Of a stretch of 28,392 bases of DNA, positions 1 to 6,792 are shown one piece after another. Source of the stretch: Clostridium sp. (GTDB lineage Bacteria > Bacillota > Clostridia > Clostridiales > Clostridiaceae). Every line of letters begins with the position of its first letter. Position 1 is the first letter of the stretch. Location: contig DPOH01000282.1 in the NCBI GenBank assembly GCA_003539755.1, positions 12,715-41,106 of the forward strand, in the 5' to 3' direction. Under the pieces are notes generated by a model. The model had not been told where the DNA came from. It worked only from the letters and a program-made list of their open reading frames with translations, and ran no database searches. A program made the translations under genes and the position numbers.

Positions 1-34
1 TAAGTTCATTTTAGTTTATATTGTTTAAGTGTTA

Positions 35-1177
35 TCAAATTTTATCATAAGTAATATTATTATAAATAATAGATTTATAAGCATTTATAGTTCCAAGAGC
101 AGTTTTATTCCATGAAAATTCACTACTTCTTGTAAGGCTCTTTTTAACCATAGTTAATTTTAAAAGACTATTATTCAAAACTCGCTGAATATCATATGAA
201 AGCATATCAATATCGTAAGGGTCTATTAATAAAGCGGATTCATAACAGACTTCAGGAAGTGAAGTTACGTTTGATGCTATTACAGGAGTACCACAGGCCA
301 TAGCTTCAAGAGGTGGAAGGCCAAATCCTTCATAAAATGAAGGATAAACTAAGACTTCAGCTGCATTATAAAATAAAGGCATGTCTTCTAACGGGATAAA
401 ATCAGTAAAGACAACTTTATCTGAAATACCAAGTTCTTCTGCACGATGTTTATAATCGCAGTATGAAGGCCCTTTACGACCTATTATAACAAGTTTATAT
501 GTTTCTTTTAATTCATAAGGAAGTTTTGAATATGCTTCGATTAAGCCTTTTATATTCTTTCTAGGGCTAAATCCACCTACATATAAAACAAAATCTTCTT
601 CAATACCGTATTTTTGAGTTATAAGAGCTTTAGACTGGCACTTGCTAAGAGGTTTGTATATATCTTCAGCAGCAAGAGGTGTAACATATATATTTTCTAG
701 TGGGAAATCAAATTCTTTCGAAATATCATTCTTTGAAAATTCAGATACAGTTATAATTCCATCACAATTATCTAATATTTTAGGAAGTTCATTATTGAAT
801 ATTCTTATATATCTATCGCTTACTGTTTCGGGCATTCTTAGGGGGATTATATCGTGAAGAGTAATTACTTTTTTACAGGATATATTTTCAGAAAGACCTA
901 CCCCATTTTGAGGAACATGATATATTTCAATATCAGATGAACTTAATGCATTAGGAACTTTTATATCATCCCAGAAACTATCAGAAGATATAGAATCTAC
1001 AAATTCTACAGAAAAGTTTTTGCCTAGGTTGTTTAATAAGTCACATTTGGGCATAAAAATTAAATAATTATTATCAACATCTGTATTACTTAAATTTCTA
1101 ATGAGTTCATGAGTATAAGTTCCTATTCCAGTACCTCTATACCATTTTGCAGCCCTACCATCTATTCCTATTTTCAT
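35..1177 (-). CDS. CotSA-like GT4-family glycosyltransferase
   Basis: The 380-residue protein is a GT-B fold glycosyltransferase. It opens with MKIGIDGRAAKWYRGTGIG, the N-terminal glycine-rich loop, and near residues 280-310 carries EGFGLPPLEAMACGTPVIAS, the E-x7-E nucleotide-sugar motif of the GT1/GT4 group. It has no signal peptide or membrane segment, so it should be cytoplasmic. In Bacillus, the coat glycosyltransferase-like protein CotSA is encoded with CotS. Here the gene is divergent from a CotS-family gene and close to yabG and sipL, so a role in spore-coat or spore-surface glycosylation in the mother cell is inferred. The ATG at 1175-1177 is preceded on the minus strand by a GGAAGGA ribosome site about 7 nt away. 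The sugar donor and acceptor cannot be read from sequence. A general capsule or polysaccharide transferase is the main alternative. Confidence 0.8.
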   Translation of the reverse strand: MKIGIDGRAAKWYRGTGIGTYTHELIRNLSNTDVDNNYLIFMPKCDLLNNLGKNFSVEFVDSISSDSFWDDIKVPNALSSSDIEIYHVPQNGVGLSENISCKKVITLHDIIPLRMPETVSDRYIRIFNNELPKILDNCDGIITVSEFSKNDISKEFDFPLENIYVTPLAAEDIYKPLSKCQSKALITQKYGIEEDFVLYVGGFSPRKNIKGLIEAYSKLPYELKETYKLVIIGRKGPSYCDYKHRAEELGISDKVVFTDFIPLEDMPLFYNAAEVLVYPSFYEGFGLPPLEAMACGTPVIASNVTSLPEVCYESALLIDPYDIDMLSYDIQRVLNNSLLKLTMVKKSLTRSSEFSWNKTALGTINAYKSIIYNNITYDKI

Positions 1178-1286
1178 TGTTGATTCCTTCCAAAGTATTT
1201 ATCTTATTGTATTATATTAAAAGAATATAAAAAATGTTAATAAAAGAAATGTTATATACATATAAATATTACAGGAGGTGAGAACT

Positions 1287-2285
1287 ATGATGAGGGAATT
1301 TGAAATAGAGAGACAGTTTAATATCAAGATAGAAAAAATTAAGGCTAATAAAGGTGTATACTATCTTAAGACTGATAAAGGCGAAAGGTGCTTAAAAAAG
1401 ATTAATTATGGTCCTCAGAAGTTATTATTTGTATATGGTGCAAAGGAACATTTAAGAAAAAATGGTTTTTCTAATTTGGACAAGTACTATCTTAATACAG
1501 AGGGGGAACCATATGCATTAGTTAATGAAGATTTATATACTTTATCTGAATGGTTAGATGGGAGAGAATGTGATTTTCACAATATAGAAGAAGTAAAAAT
1601 AGCAGCTAAAACTTTAGCAGAACTTCATGAAGCATCTAAAGGATATGATCCACCTGAAAATTCAAAACTAAAAAGTGATCTTGGAAGATGGCCTCATCTA
1701 ATGGAAAAAAGAATTAAGTCGTTAGATAAAATGCGTGATATGGTGAGAAAGAAAAATATAAAAAATGATTTTGATATGCTCTATATAAAATCAATGGAGT
1801 TCTATAAGGATCTTGGTAAAAAGGCATTAGAAACATTAAAAGAATCAGATTATTATGAACTTTGTATGTATGCTGAAAATGAAAAGAGCTTTTGTCATCA
1901 TGATTTTACTTATCACAATATAATACTAAGTGATAAAATGGACGTGCATATTATCGATTTTGACTATTGTAAGAGAGAACTTAGAACATTTGATATTAGT
2001 AATTTTATGACTAAAGTATTAAAGCGTGTAGATTGGAATATGGATTTTGCAGTAGCTATTATGGATACGTATAATTCTGTATCAAAACTTAAAGATGAAG
2101 AGTACAAAGTATTATTTGCATATCTTGAATTTCCACAAAGGTACTGGAGACTAGCTAATAGATATTACTATAATGAAGTTAACTGGGGACAGAATACATT
2201 TGCAGGAAAGCTAAGTTCAATAATAGATGAACAGAAAAAATACCTTAATTTCCTAGAAAAATTTAAAACTGAATATAAAATATAA
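1287..2285 (+). CDS. CotS-family spore coat protein (aminoglycoside-phosphotransferase/kinase-like fold)
   Basis: The 332-residue soluble protein belongs to the CotS/YutH/YsxE family of spore-coat proteins, which have a choline-kinase/APH fold. The kinase-like catalytic loop reads FCHHDFTYHNII (about residues 201-212), followed by the metal-binding HIIDFDYC (about 220-227). The catalytic Asp and the DFD motif are both intact, so phosphotransferase activity is possible though not established for the family. I take the ATG at 1287 as start: the AGGAGG at 1273-1278 lies 8 nt upstream, whereas the in-frame GTG at 1278 overlaps that ribosome site. It is divergent from the CotSA-like gene, with about 109 bp between them, and is followed by a strong terminator. 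The neighbourhood supports mother-cell expression and a coat location. Confidence 0.82.
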   Translation: MMREFEIERQFNIKIEKIKANKGVYYLKTDKGERCLKKINYGPQKLLFVYGAKEHLRKNGFSNLDKYYLNTEGEPYALVNEDLYTLSEWLDGRECDFHNIEEVKIAAKTLAELHEASKGYDPPENSKLKSDLGRWPHLMEKRIKSLDKMRDMVRKKNIKNDFDMLYIKSMEFYKDLGKKALETLKESDYYELCMYAENEKSFCHHDFTYHNIILSDKMDVHIIDFDYCKRELRTFDISNFMTKVLKRVDWNMDFAVAIMDTYNSVSKLKDEEYKVLFAYLEFPQRYWRLANRYYYNEVNWGQNTFAGKLSSIIDEQKKYLNFLEKFKTEYKI

Positions 2286-2298
2286 TGTTATATTTTTA

Positions 2299-2345
2299 AA
2301 TAAGTCCTATTGAATTTTTCCCAATCAATAGGATTTATTATTTTA
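2299..2345 (+). terminator. intrinsic terminator after the CotS-family gene
   Basis: A 15-nt left arm (2299-2313) pairs with 2325-2339, with one G-U wobble and an 11-nt loop. It is followed by the T-rich TATTTTATT. The sequence is A/T-rich on both flanks, so it could work in either direction, but only the plus-strand gene is nearby. Confidence 0.8.
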
Positions 2346-2349
2346 TTGA

Positions 2350-2378
2350 AACCTTTTGTATTAATAATCCATATTATG
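2350..2378 (+). promoter_or_regulatory. possible sigma-K promoter of yabG
   Basis: AACC at 2350-2353 is separated by 16 nt from CATATTATG at 2370-2378. The sigma-K consensus, mACm then about 16 nt then CATAnnnTA, is matched at all but the last position. Late mother-cell expression of yabG is known in Bacillus, which fits. It is placed 36 nt before the start codon. This is a motif match only. Confidence 0.45.
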
Positions 2379-2413
2379 AAAGTATATAAAAACAATATAT
2401 TTAGGAGAAAGTA

Positions 2414-3274
2414 ATGCAGATAGGAGATATTGTAGTAAGGAAATCTTATGGAAAAGATATAACATTCAAAATTATTGATATGAAGAAAGTAGGTAATGTT
2501 GAAAGTATAATATTAAAAGGTATCAATATTAGAATAATAGCGGATTCAGTAGAGGATGACCTTGAAGAAGCAGAAGAAGATGGTGGGTCTAAAGATAGGA
2601 TATTAAATACTAGAGTAAATGAAGCTATAAAAAATGCTTTAAGGTTTAGAGGCGGAGTAAGAGATAAGGTTGATAAATCAGCAAAGATAAAGAATAAGCA
2701 GGAATTAATGTTTGGAAGACCTGGTAGAATACTTCATGTTGATGGAGATAGTGAGTATATGGAAACATGCCTAAAAGTATATAAACAATTATCTCTAGAT
2801 GCAGTAGGAAGGACAATACCAGAAAAAGAGCAGCCAGAAGTTATTGTTGATTTAGTTAAGGAGATTAAGCCTGATATAGTTGTTTTAACAGGACATGATA
2901 GTGTAGTAAGAGCTCCTAGAGATTATCTTGATTTAAATAATTACAGGAATTCTGAATATTACCTTGAATCTGTTAAGAATTTGAGAAATTATAATTCTAG
3001 TTATGATGAACTTGTAATATTTGCAGGAGCATGTCAGAGCTGTTATGAAAGAATTTTAGACGTAGGTGCTAATTTTGCCTCATCTCCTAATAGAGTACTT
3101 ATACATTGCCTGGATCCAGTCTTTGTGTGTGAAAAAATAGCTTATACAAGAATTGATAAGGTAGTATCAATTACTGATGTTATAGAAAATACTATAACAG
3201 GTATGAAGGGAGTAGGAGGAATTCAGACAAGAGGAAAATATAGAGAAGGATATCCTAAGTCAATTTATATTTAA
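2414..3274 (+). CDS. yabG: YabG sporulation-specific protease
   Basis: The 286-residue protein matches the YabG family, the peptidase that trims coat proteins during spore maturation and, in C. difficile, processes cortex-lytic precursors. It starts MQIGDIVVRKSYGKDI and has the central block GRPGRILHVDGD (about 101-112). It carries two likely catalytic residues: His161 in VVLTGHDS and Cys207 in FAGACQSC. From memory, C. difficile YabG depends on a Cys at this position. It has no signal peptide, so it should act in the mother cell and be built into the coat. The ATG at 2414 has TTAGGAGAAAG upstream. Full family length indicates an intact gene. No clear terminator follows. Confidence 0.93.
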   Translation: MQIGDIVVRKSYGKDITFKIIDMKKVGNVESIILKGINIRIIADSVEDDLEEAEEDGGSKDRILNTRVNEAIKNALRFRGGVRDKVDKSAKIKNKQELMFGRPGRILHVDGDSEYMETCLKVYKQLSLDAVGRTIPEKEQPEVIVDLVKEIKPDIVVLTGHDSVVRAPRDYLDLNNYRNSEYYLESVKNLRNYNSSYDELVIFAGACQSCYERILDVGANFASSPNRVLIHCLDPVFVCEKIAYTRIDKVVSITDVIENTITGMKGVGGIQTRGKYREGYPKSIYI

Positions 3275-3530
3275 AGGGTGAATTATATATAATTTAAAAG
3301 ATTTAATGGATAATAAATAAAAGCAGTTTTGTTTAGATTAGTAATATAACATATAAGTAAGTATTATTATAATTTATTATTCATTAATGATTTTTAAGTG
3401 AGTAGGTTATATTATATCAAAGTAAATAAGATTATTAATAAAAAATTAATTATAATTATGCATAAAATATAATTTGTTGCAGAAAATAGAATGACGTAAT
3501 AAAAAAATAAAGTCATAAAAAATGTTTATA
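3275..3530. other. yabG-veg spacer, very AT-rich, no gene seen
   Basis: This 256-bp stretch has no open frame with a ribosome site and no GC-rich hairpin that would serve as a yabG terminator. Only weak AT-rich inverted repeats are visible (for example TAATATAAC near 3344 and GTTATATTA near 3407). Upstream A/T tracts could help the tandem veg promoters that follow, in the manner of UP elements. Confidence 0.5.
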
Positions 3531-3560
3531 TTGACAAAGTACTATGAATAGTGATAAAAT
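3531..3560 (+). promoter_or_regulatory. veg promoter P1 (sigma-A)
   Basis: A perfect -35, TTGACA at 3531-3536, is followed by 18 nt and TAAAAT at 3555-3560. It lies 41 bp upstream of a second consensus promoter with the same orientation. Confidence 0.7.
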
Positions 3561-3571
3561 ATTTATTTTTA

Positions 3572-3600
3572 TTGACAAAAAATTGAATTTGATGTATAAT
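3572..3600 (+). promoter_or_regulatory. veg promoter P2 (sigma-A, full consensus)
   Basis: TTGACA at 3572-3577, exactly 17 nt, then TATAAT at 3595-3600: both hexamers are perfect and spacing is optimal. Transcription would start near 3607, giving a leader of only about 16 nt that is almost entirely the ribosome site. The B. subtilis veg promoter is also known as an exceptionally strong sigma-A promoter. Confidence 0.85.
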
Positions 3601-3622
3601 TTATATGAAAGAGGGTGTTTGA

Positions 3623-3865
3623 ATGGAAAAAGTCAAAACAATTGCTTCTATAAAAAATGACATAAAAAGTCATGTTGGTGATAAGGTAACTTTAAAAGCT
3701 AACGGCGGAAGAAAAAAAATATTAGTCAATGATGGAATAATAGAGAGTGTTTATCCTAGTATTTTTGTTATAAGACTAAAAAGTGACACCCAAAGGACAG
3801 TGACATATAGCTATTCAGATGTATTAACAAAAACGGTACAATTAGTGTTTCCAGCAGGAATATAA
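3623..3865 (+). CDS. veg: Veg protein, biofilm/sporulation-associated small protein
   Basis: The 80-residue protein (MEKVKTIASIKNDIKSHVGD...) matches the Veg family, a small SH3-like beta-barrel protein. In B. subtilis, Veg promotes biofilm gene expression and has been linked to spore outgrowth. The typical family region VGDKVTLKANGGRKK (about 18-32) and a following beta-rich half are present, and length is normal. The start ATG is preceded by GAGGGTG at 3611-3617. Position directly after yabG is the conserved Firmicute order. It is driven by two tandem consensus promoters and closed by a terminator whose stem begins inside the stop codon, so it should be a short, abundant, single-gene transcript. 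Confidence 0.9.
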   Translation: MEKVKTIASIKNDIKSHVGDKVTLKANGGRKKILVNDGIIESVYPSIFVIRLKSDTQRTVTYSYSDVLTKTVQLVFPAGI

Positions 3866-3889
3866 ACTTCGATTTTTCGGGGTTTTTTT
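3864..3889 (+). terminator. veg intrinsic terminator
   Basis: The 9-bp stem pairs AAACTTCGA (3864-3872) with TCGGGGTTT (3877-3885), with two G-U pairs and a TTTT loop, and continues into a T run to 3889. The left arm starts within the veg stop codon. Confidence 0.85.
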
Positions 3890-3921
3890 CTTTACTTTAA
3901 GTAAAATATACATAAAAAAAT

Positions 3922-3956
3922 ACATAAAAAAGAAAGATGGTGGGTTTCCATCTTTC
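3922..3956 (-). terminator. minus-strand intrinsic terminator without an annotated gene
   Basis: GAAAGATGG (3932-3940) and CCATCTTTC (3948-3956) form a perfect 9-bp stem with a 7-nt loop. On the minus strand it is followed directly by six T residues and more T-rich sequence (complement of 3931 downward). On the plus strand it is followed by AACTATGG, not by Ts, so the working direction is minus. Confidence 0.7.
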
Positions 3957-4014
3957 AACTATGGTATAAAAGGGTATTGAGAATTTATGAGAGGTTATAT
4001 GGTCAATAACCAAT
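3926..4014 (-). ncRNA. candidate small RNA between veg and sipL, minus strand
   Basis: A minus-strand unit of about 88 nt has a promoter (4019-4047), a 5' stem-loop and a terminator, but no protein gene. On the minus strand the predicted RNA starts near 4011-4015. It folds GGTTAT (4006-4011) with ATAACC (3993-3998) around a 7-nt loop, then has a pyrimidine-rich single-stranded stretch containing CCTCTC, TTCTC and CCCTTTT (about 3994-3967). It ends with the 9-bp terminator stem 3956-3932 and a T run. The C/U-rich linker resembles the seed regions of base-pairing sRNAs in Gram-positives, since CCUCUC can pair with GAGAGG-type ribosome sites. I do not recognise a known RNA family. Expression is predicted, not shown. 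Confidence 0.5.
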
Positions 4015-4018
4015 TACT

Positions 4019-4047
4019 ATATTACGACAATATCAGTGTATTGTCAA
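4019..4047 (-). promoter_or_regulatory. sigma-A promoter of the candidate sRNA, with internal dyad
   Basis: Read on the minus strand: TTGACA (4042-4047, perfect -35), exactly 17 nt, then TAATAT (4019-4024). The -35 and spacer contain an inverted repeat GACAATA-N6-TATTGTC (4026-4032 and 4039-4045), placed where a repressor would block RNA polymerase. The only downstream element is the terminator at 3932-3956. Confidence 0.6.
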
Positions 4048-4140
4048 TAAAAAAATAAAAAAATATAAATAAAAGTTTAACTTTGTAGTTAATCGTCATA
4101 ATTAATGTAATATTGAATGGTTTTGTTATACATATAATTG

Positions 4141-4172
4141 TCATAAATTTATCTCCTAAGGTATATACATAT
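4141..4172 (+). promoter_or_regulatory. possible sigma-E promoter of sipL
   Basis: TCATAAA at 4141-4147 and TATACATAT at 4164-4172 resemble the sigma-E pair (kmATATT and CATACAnT), with about 16 nt between them and about 30 nt to the start codon. sipL is an early mother-cell gene in C. difficile, which fits. The hexamers are imperfect. Confidence 0.38.
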
Positions 4173-4201
4173 GTAGTAGGAATTTATAGGAGGTATTAAA
4201 C

Positions 4202-5764
4202 ATGGCAGATATTGATGTTATCAAAGAAAATGTCCAGTTTGAACAGCTGTTGAAAGAAGATAGTTCTAATTGTGTATTAAAAGATGAATATTTAATTCCA
4301 GATACTCACCCTGATGTTGAAGAAATATTAACAGTTGAATGTAAGCCTATGATAATCAATAAAGAAGTAGTTGGGGATAAAATTTTATTAGAGGGAAAAG
4401 TTGAATATACAGTAATATATTTAGCAAGAGAAGATAGTCTTGCTGTAAATTCGGTAGACTATTCTCAAAAGTTTACAAGTAGTATTGACTTAAACCCAAG
4501 TGAACATAAGGTTATCTGTGAAGCAGAGTGCAAATTAGAACATATTGAAGCTTCAATAATGAATGAGAGAAAAATATCTATTCAAGGAATATTTGAAATC
4601 GACTGGGAGCTTTATAAAAGTAATGAATTTGAATTCGTTAAGGACATAGAAGGAACTGATGACGTTGAAGTATTAAAGAAAACTGAAACAATAAATAGGA
4701 TAAGTGCTAGTAATGATATTGAGCTTAATGGAAAATCAATGATAAGAGTTGGCATGGATAAACCACAGATAAATAAAATATTAAATTGTTCAATAATGCT
4801 TCACAAGAAGGAAGTAAAAATAGTAGAAGATAAAGTTTATGTAGGCTGTTATTGCAAATTAAATGTTCTTTATAAGGGAGATAACTGCAAGGATGTAATA
4901 AGTTTAGAAGATGATGTTTATTTATCTAAAGAACAAGAAATGAGTGGAATTACAGCAGATATGACACCTTCAGTTTCTTTTGAATTATTGGATAATGAAC
5001 TTATGCTTGAAGAAGATGATCTTGGTGAAGTAAGAATAATAAATACTGAATTTATAGTTAAGGCTCATGTAAAAGTATTTTCTAAAGAAAATATTGATAT
5101 TGTAAAGGATGCATATTCACCAGAATGTTTGTTAGATTTAAAGAAAGATGAATATGAGGTTGGGATACTTCAAGGTATAAATAATATAGAGTCATTAGTT
5201 AAAGATAATATTCAGCTTACAGATTCAGATCTTAGACCTGAACAAATAATATCATCCAATGCAGCTGTTATACTTACAGATAAAGAAATAGCTCAAGACA
5301 AAGTTATTGTTGAAGGTATAATTAAAGCTGATATATTATACAAGACAGCTGATGAAGAAAAATATTTGTCTGATATTAAAGCAGAAATTCCATTTTCATC
5401 AATGATAGATATTGCTGGAGCTAAAGATGGAATGAAGGCTATAATAAGAGCAGGTTTAGAGAGTATTGAAGCTGCTATTGAAGGAAATACAATAGCTGTT
5501 AAAGTTAATCTTTTATTAAGTGGAAAAATTCTTTATGAAATAAATAAGGAATTTATATCTGATATAGTTGAAGAAGAAGGAGAAAAACCTGAAAAGAAAG
5601 CAAGTATAACAATATATGTTGTTGGTGAAGGTGATAGTCTTTGGGGATTAGCAAAAAAATATAGTACAACATTAGAACAGCTTAAATCTATAAATGAGAT
5701 TGAAGATGAAAATTGTATTGAACCAGGACAGAAGTTAATTATTCCAGGAAGAGCTGTTTTTTAA
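4202..5764 (+). CDS. sipL: SipL-type SPOCS (DUF3794)-LysM spore morphogenesis protein
   Basis: The 520-residue protein has repeated SPOCS/DUF3794 beta domains (roughly residues 30-115, 180-270 and 340-440) and one C-terminal LysM domain (about 470-517, with GDSLWGLAKKYSTTLEQL and EPGQKLIIP). This is the architecture and length of C. difficile SipL, the functional counterpart of Bacillus SpoVID, which binds the coat ATPase SpoIVA and tethers the coat to the forespore. The Trp and Lys in SLWGLAKK lie in the part of LysM reported to contact SpoIVA. The ATG at 4202 has a strong ATAGGAGG upstream. Placement after yabG-veg repeats the C. difficile order. It should act at the outer forespore membrane on the mother-cell side. 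Confidence in the family is high. The symbol rests on architecture and context. Confidence 0.88.
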   Translation: MADIDVIKENVQFEQLLKEDSSNCVLKDEYLIPDTHPDVEEILTVECKPMIINKEVVGDKILLEGKVEYTVIYLAREDSLAVNSVDYSQKFTSSIDLNPSEHKVICEAECKLEHIEASIMNERKISIQGIFEIDWELYKSNEFEFVKDIEGTDDVEVLKKTETINRISASNDIELNGKSMIRVGMDKPQINKILNCSIMLHKKEVKIVEDKVYVGCYCKLNVLYKGDNCKDVISLEDDVYLSKEQEMSGITADMTPSVSFELLDNELMLEEDDLGEVRIINTEFIVKAHVKVFSKENIDIVKDAYSPECLLDLKKDEYEVGILQGINNIESLVKDNIQLTDSDLRPEQIISSNAAVILTDKEIAQDKVIVEGIIKADILYKTADEEKYLSDIKAEIPFSSMIDIAGAKDGMKAIIRAGLESIEAAIEGNTIAVKVNLLLSGKILYEINKEFISDIVEEEGEKPEKKASITIYVVGEGDSLWGLAKKYSTTLEQLKSINEIEDENCIEPGQKLIIPGRAVF

Positions 5765-5788
5765 AAATCAATTAAGGGATGTATTTTT

Positions 5789-5821
5789 AAGTCATTGTAG
5801 AATAATACAATGACTTTTTTG
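5789..5821 (+). terminator. sipL intrinsic terminator
   Basis: A perfect 11-bp stem, AAGTCATTGTA (5789-5799) with TACAATGACTT (5806-5816), a 6-nt loop and a T run to about 5820. Confidence 0.92.
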
Positions 5822-5946
5822 ATGTTAAAAATTTAATATAATCATAAACTATAGCTGGTTTTATATTGTATTTTACATAGAAAATTATGAATAATTCTTG
5901 AATTTAGTGGAAATAATAAGTAATACGTGATATGAGGTGATAAATT

Positions 5947-6792
5947 TTGGATAATAAGCTGATTGGAAATCTAATAATAATTGGCGGTGCAGAGGATAAA
6001 GAAGGAAAAAAAGAAATTTTAAAAAAGGTATGTGATTCAATAAATAAAAATGAAGATATGCTTTTGATAGCTACTATTGCTACAGAATATCCTGAAGAAG
6101 CAGCTTCAAAATATAATAAAGTATTTGGTGAGTTAGAAGTAAAAAATATAAAAATATTAGATATAGGTGAAAGAATACAGGCTTTTGATGAAGAAAATAT
6201 AAAATTAATTAGCGAAGCCTCTTTAATATTTTTTACAGGAGGAGATCAGCTTAGAATTACTAGTCTTATAGGCGGGACTCCTGTTTACGATGCGTTAAAA
6301 AAATCAGTACAAAATGGAACTTTTATGGTAGGTACGTCAGCAGGAGCATCTGTAATGAGTGATACTATGATTGTTCAAGGTGATAATGACGATTCACCTA
6401 GAAAGTGTACTTTAAAAATGGCTCCAGGTCTGGGATTTATTAAAGATGTTATTATAGATCAGCATTTTGCACAAAGAGGGCGAATAGGAAGACTTCTTGC
6501 AGGAATAGCGCAAAATCCAGAAGTTCTAGGTATTGGCATAGATGAAAATACAGCAATAATAGTTGATAAGAACGGAATTGTTGAGGTTATTGGAGAAGGC
6601 GCGGTTTATCTTATAGATGGAACAACAATTACATATACTAATGTATCAGAATTACATGGTGATGATATTTTGAGTATGCATAATATAAAATTACATGTTC
6701 TAACTGGTGGAGAAAAATTTGATTTAATAAAAAAGTTACCTTTTGAGGAGGAAAAATTTAAATATGAAAATAACGCAGAAGAGGGTATATGA
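5947..6792 (+). CDS. cphB: Cyanophycinase (exopeptidase S51 family)
   Basis: The 281-residue protein is a cyanophycinase, which cuts the storage polymer multi-L-arginyl-poly-L-aspartate to beta-Asp-Arg dipeptides. The serine nucleophile sits in GTSAGAS (Ser131). His173 in DQHFAQRGR and Glu200 in GIDENTA line up with the known Ser/His/Glu set of the family, and the oxyanion-side GGDQ motif is at 98-101. It has no signal peptide, so it is cytoplasmic. The start is a TTG at 5947, chosen because GAGGTG lies 7 nt upstream. Its 3' end overlaps cphA by 29 bp. A perfect sigma-K-like -10 (CATAAACTA, 5843-5851) lies upstream but lacks a matching -35, so its control is undecided. An isoaspartyl dipeptidase must be encoded elsewhere to finish degradation. 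Confidence 0.92.
   Translation: MDNKLIGNLIIIGGAEDKEGKKEILKKVCDSINKNEDMLLIATIATEYPEEAASKYNKVFGELEVKNIKILDIGERIQAFDEENIKLISEASLIFFTGGDQLRITSLIGGTPVYDALKKSVQNGTFMVGTSAGASVMSDTMIVQGDNDDSPRKCTLKMAPGLGFIKDVIIDQHFAQRGRIGRLLAGIAQNPEVLGIGIDENTAIIVDKNGIVEVIGEGAVYLIDGTTITYTNVSELHGDDILSMHNIKLHVLTGGEKFDLIKKLPFEEEKFKYENNAEEGI

Noticed and set aside
3987..4058. Plus-strand 23-codon open frame (MRGYMVNNQ...) opposite the candidate small RNA
   Set aside because: There is no properly spaced ribosome site (nearest AGGG is about 13 nt away), no plus-strand promoter with good spacing, and the flanking terminator works on the minus strand.
5843..5851. Sigma-K -10 (CATAAACTA) for the cyanophycin genes
   Set aside because: The -10 is perfect but the -35 position lacks any AC, so it was noted in the cphB entry and not called as a promoter.
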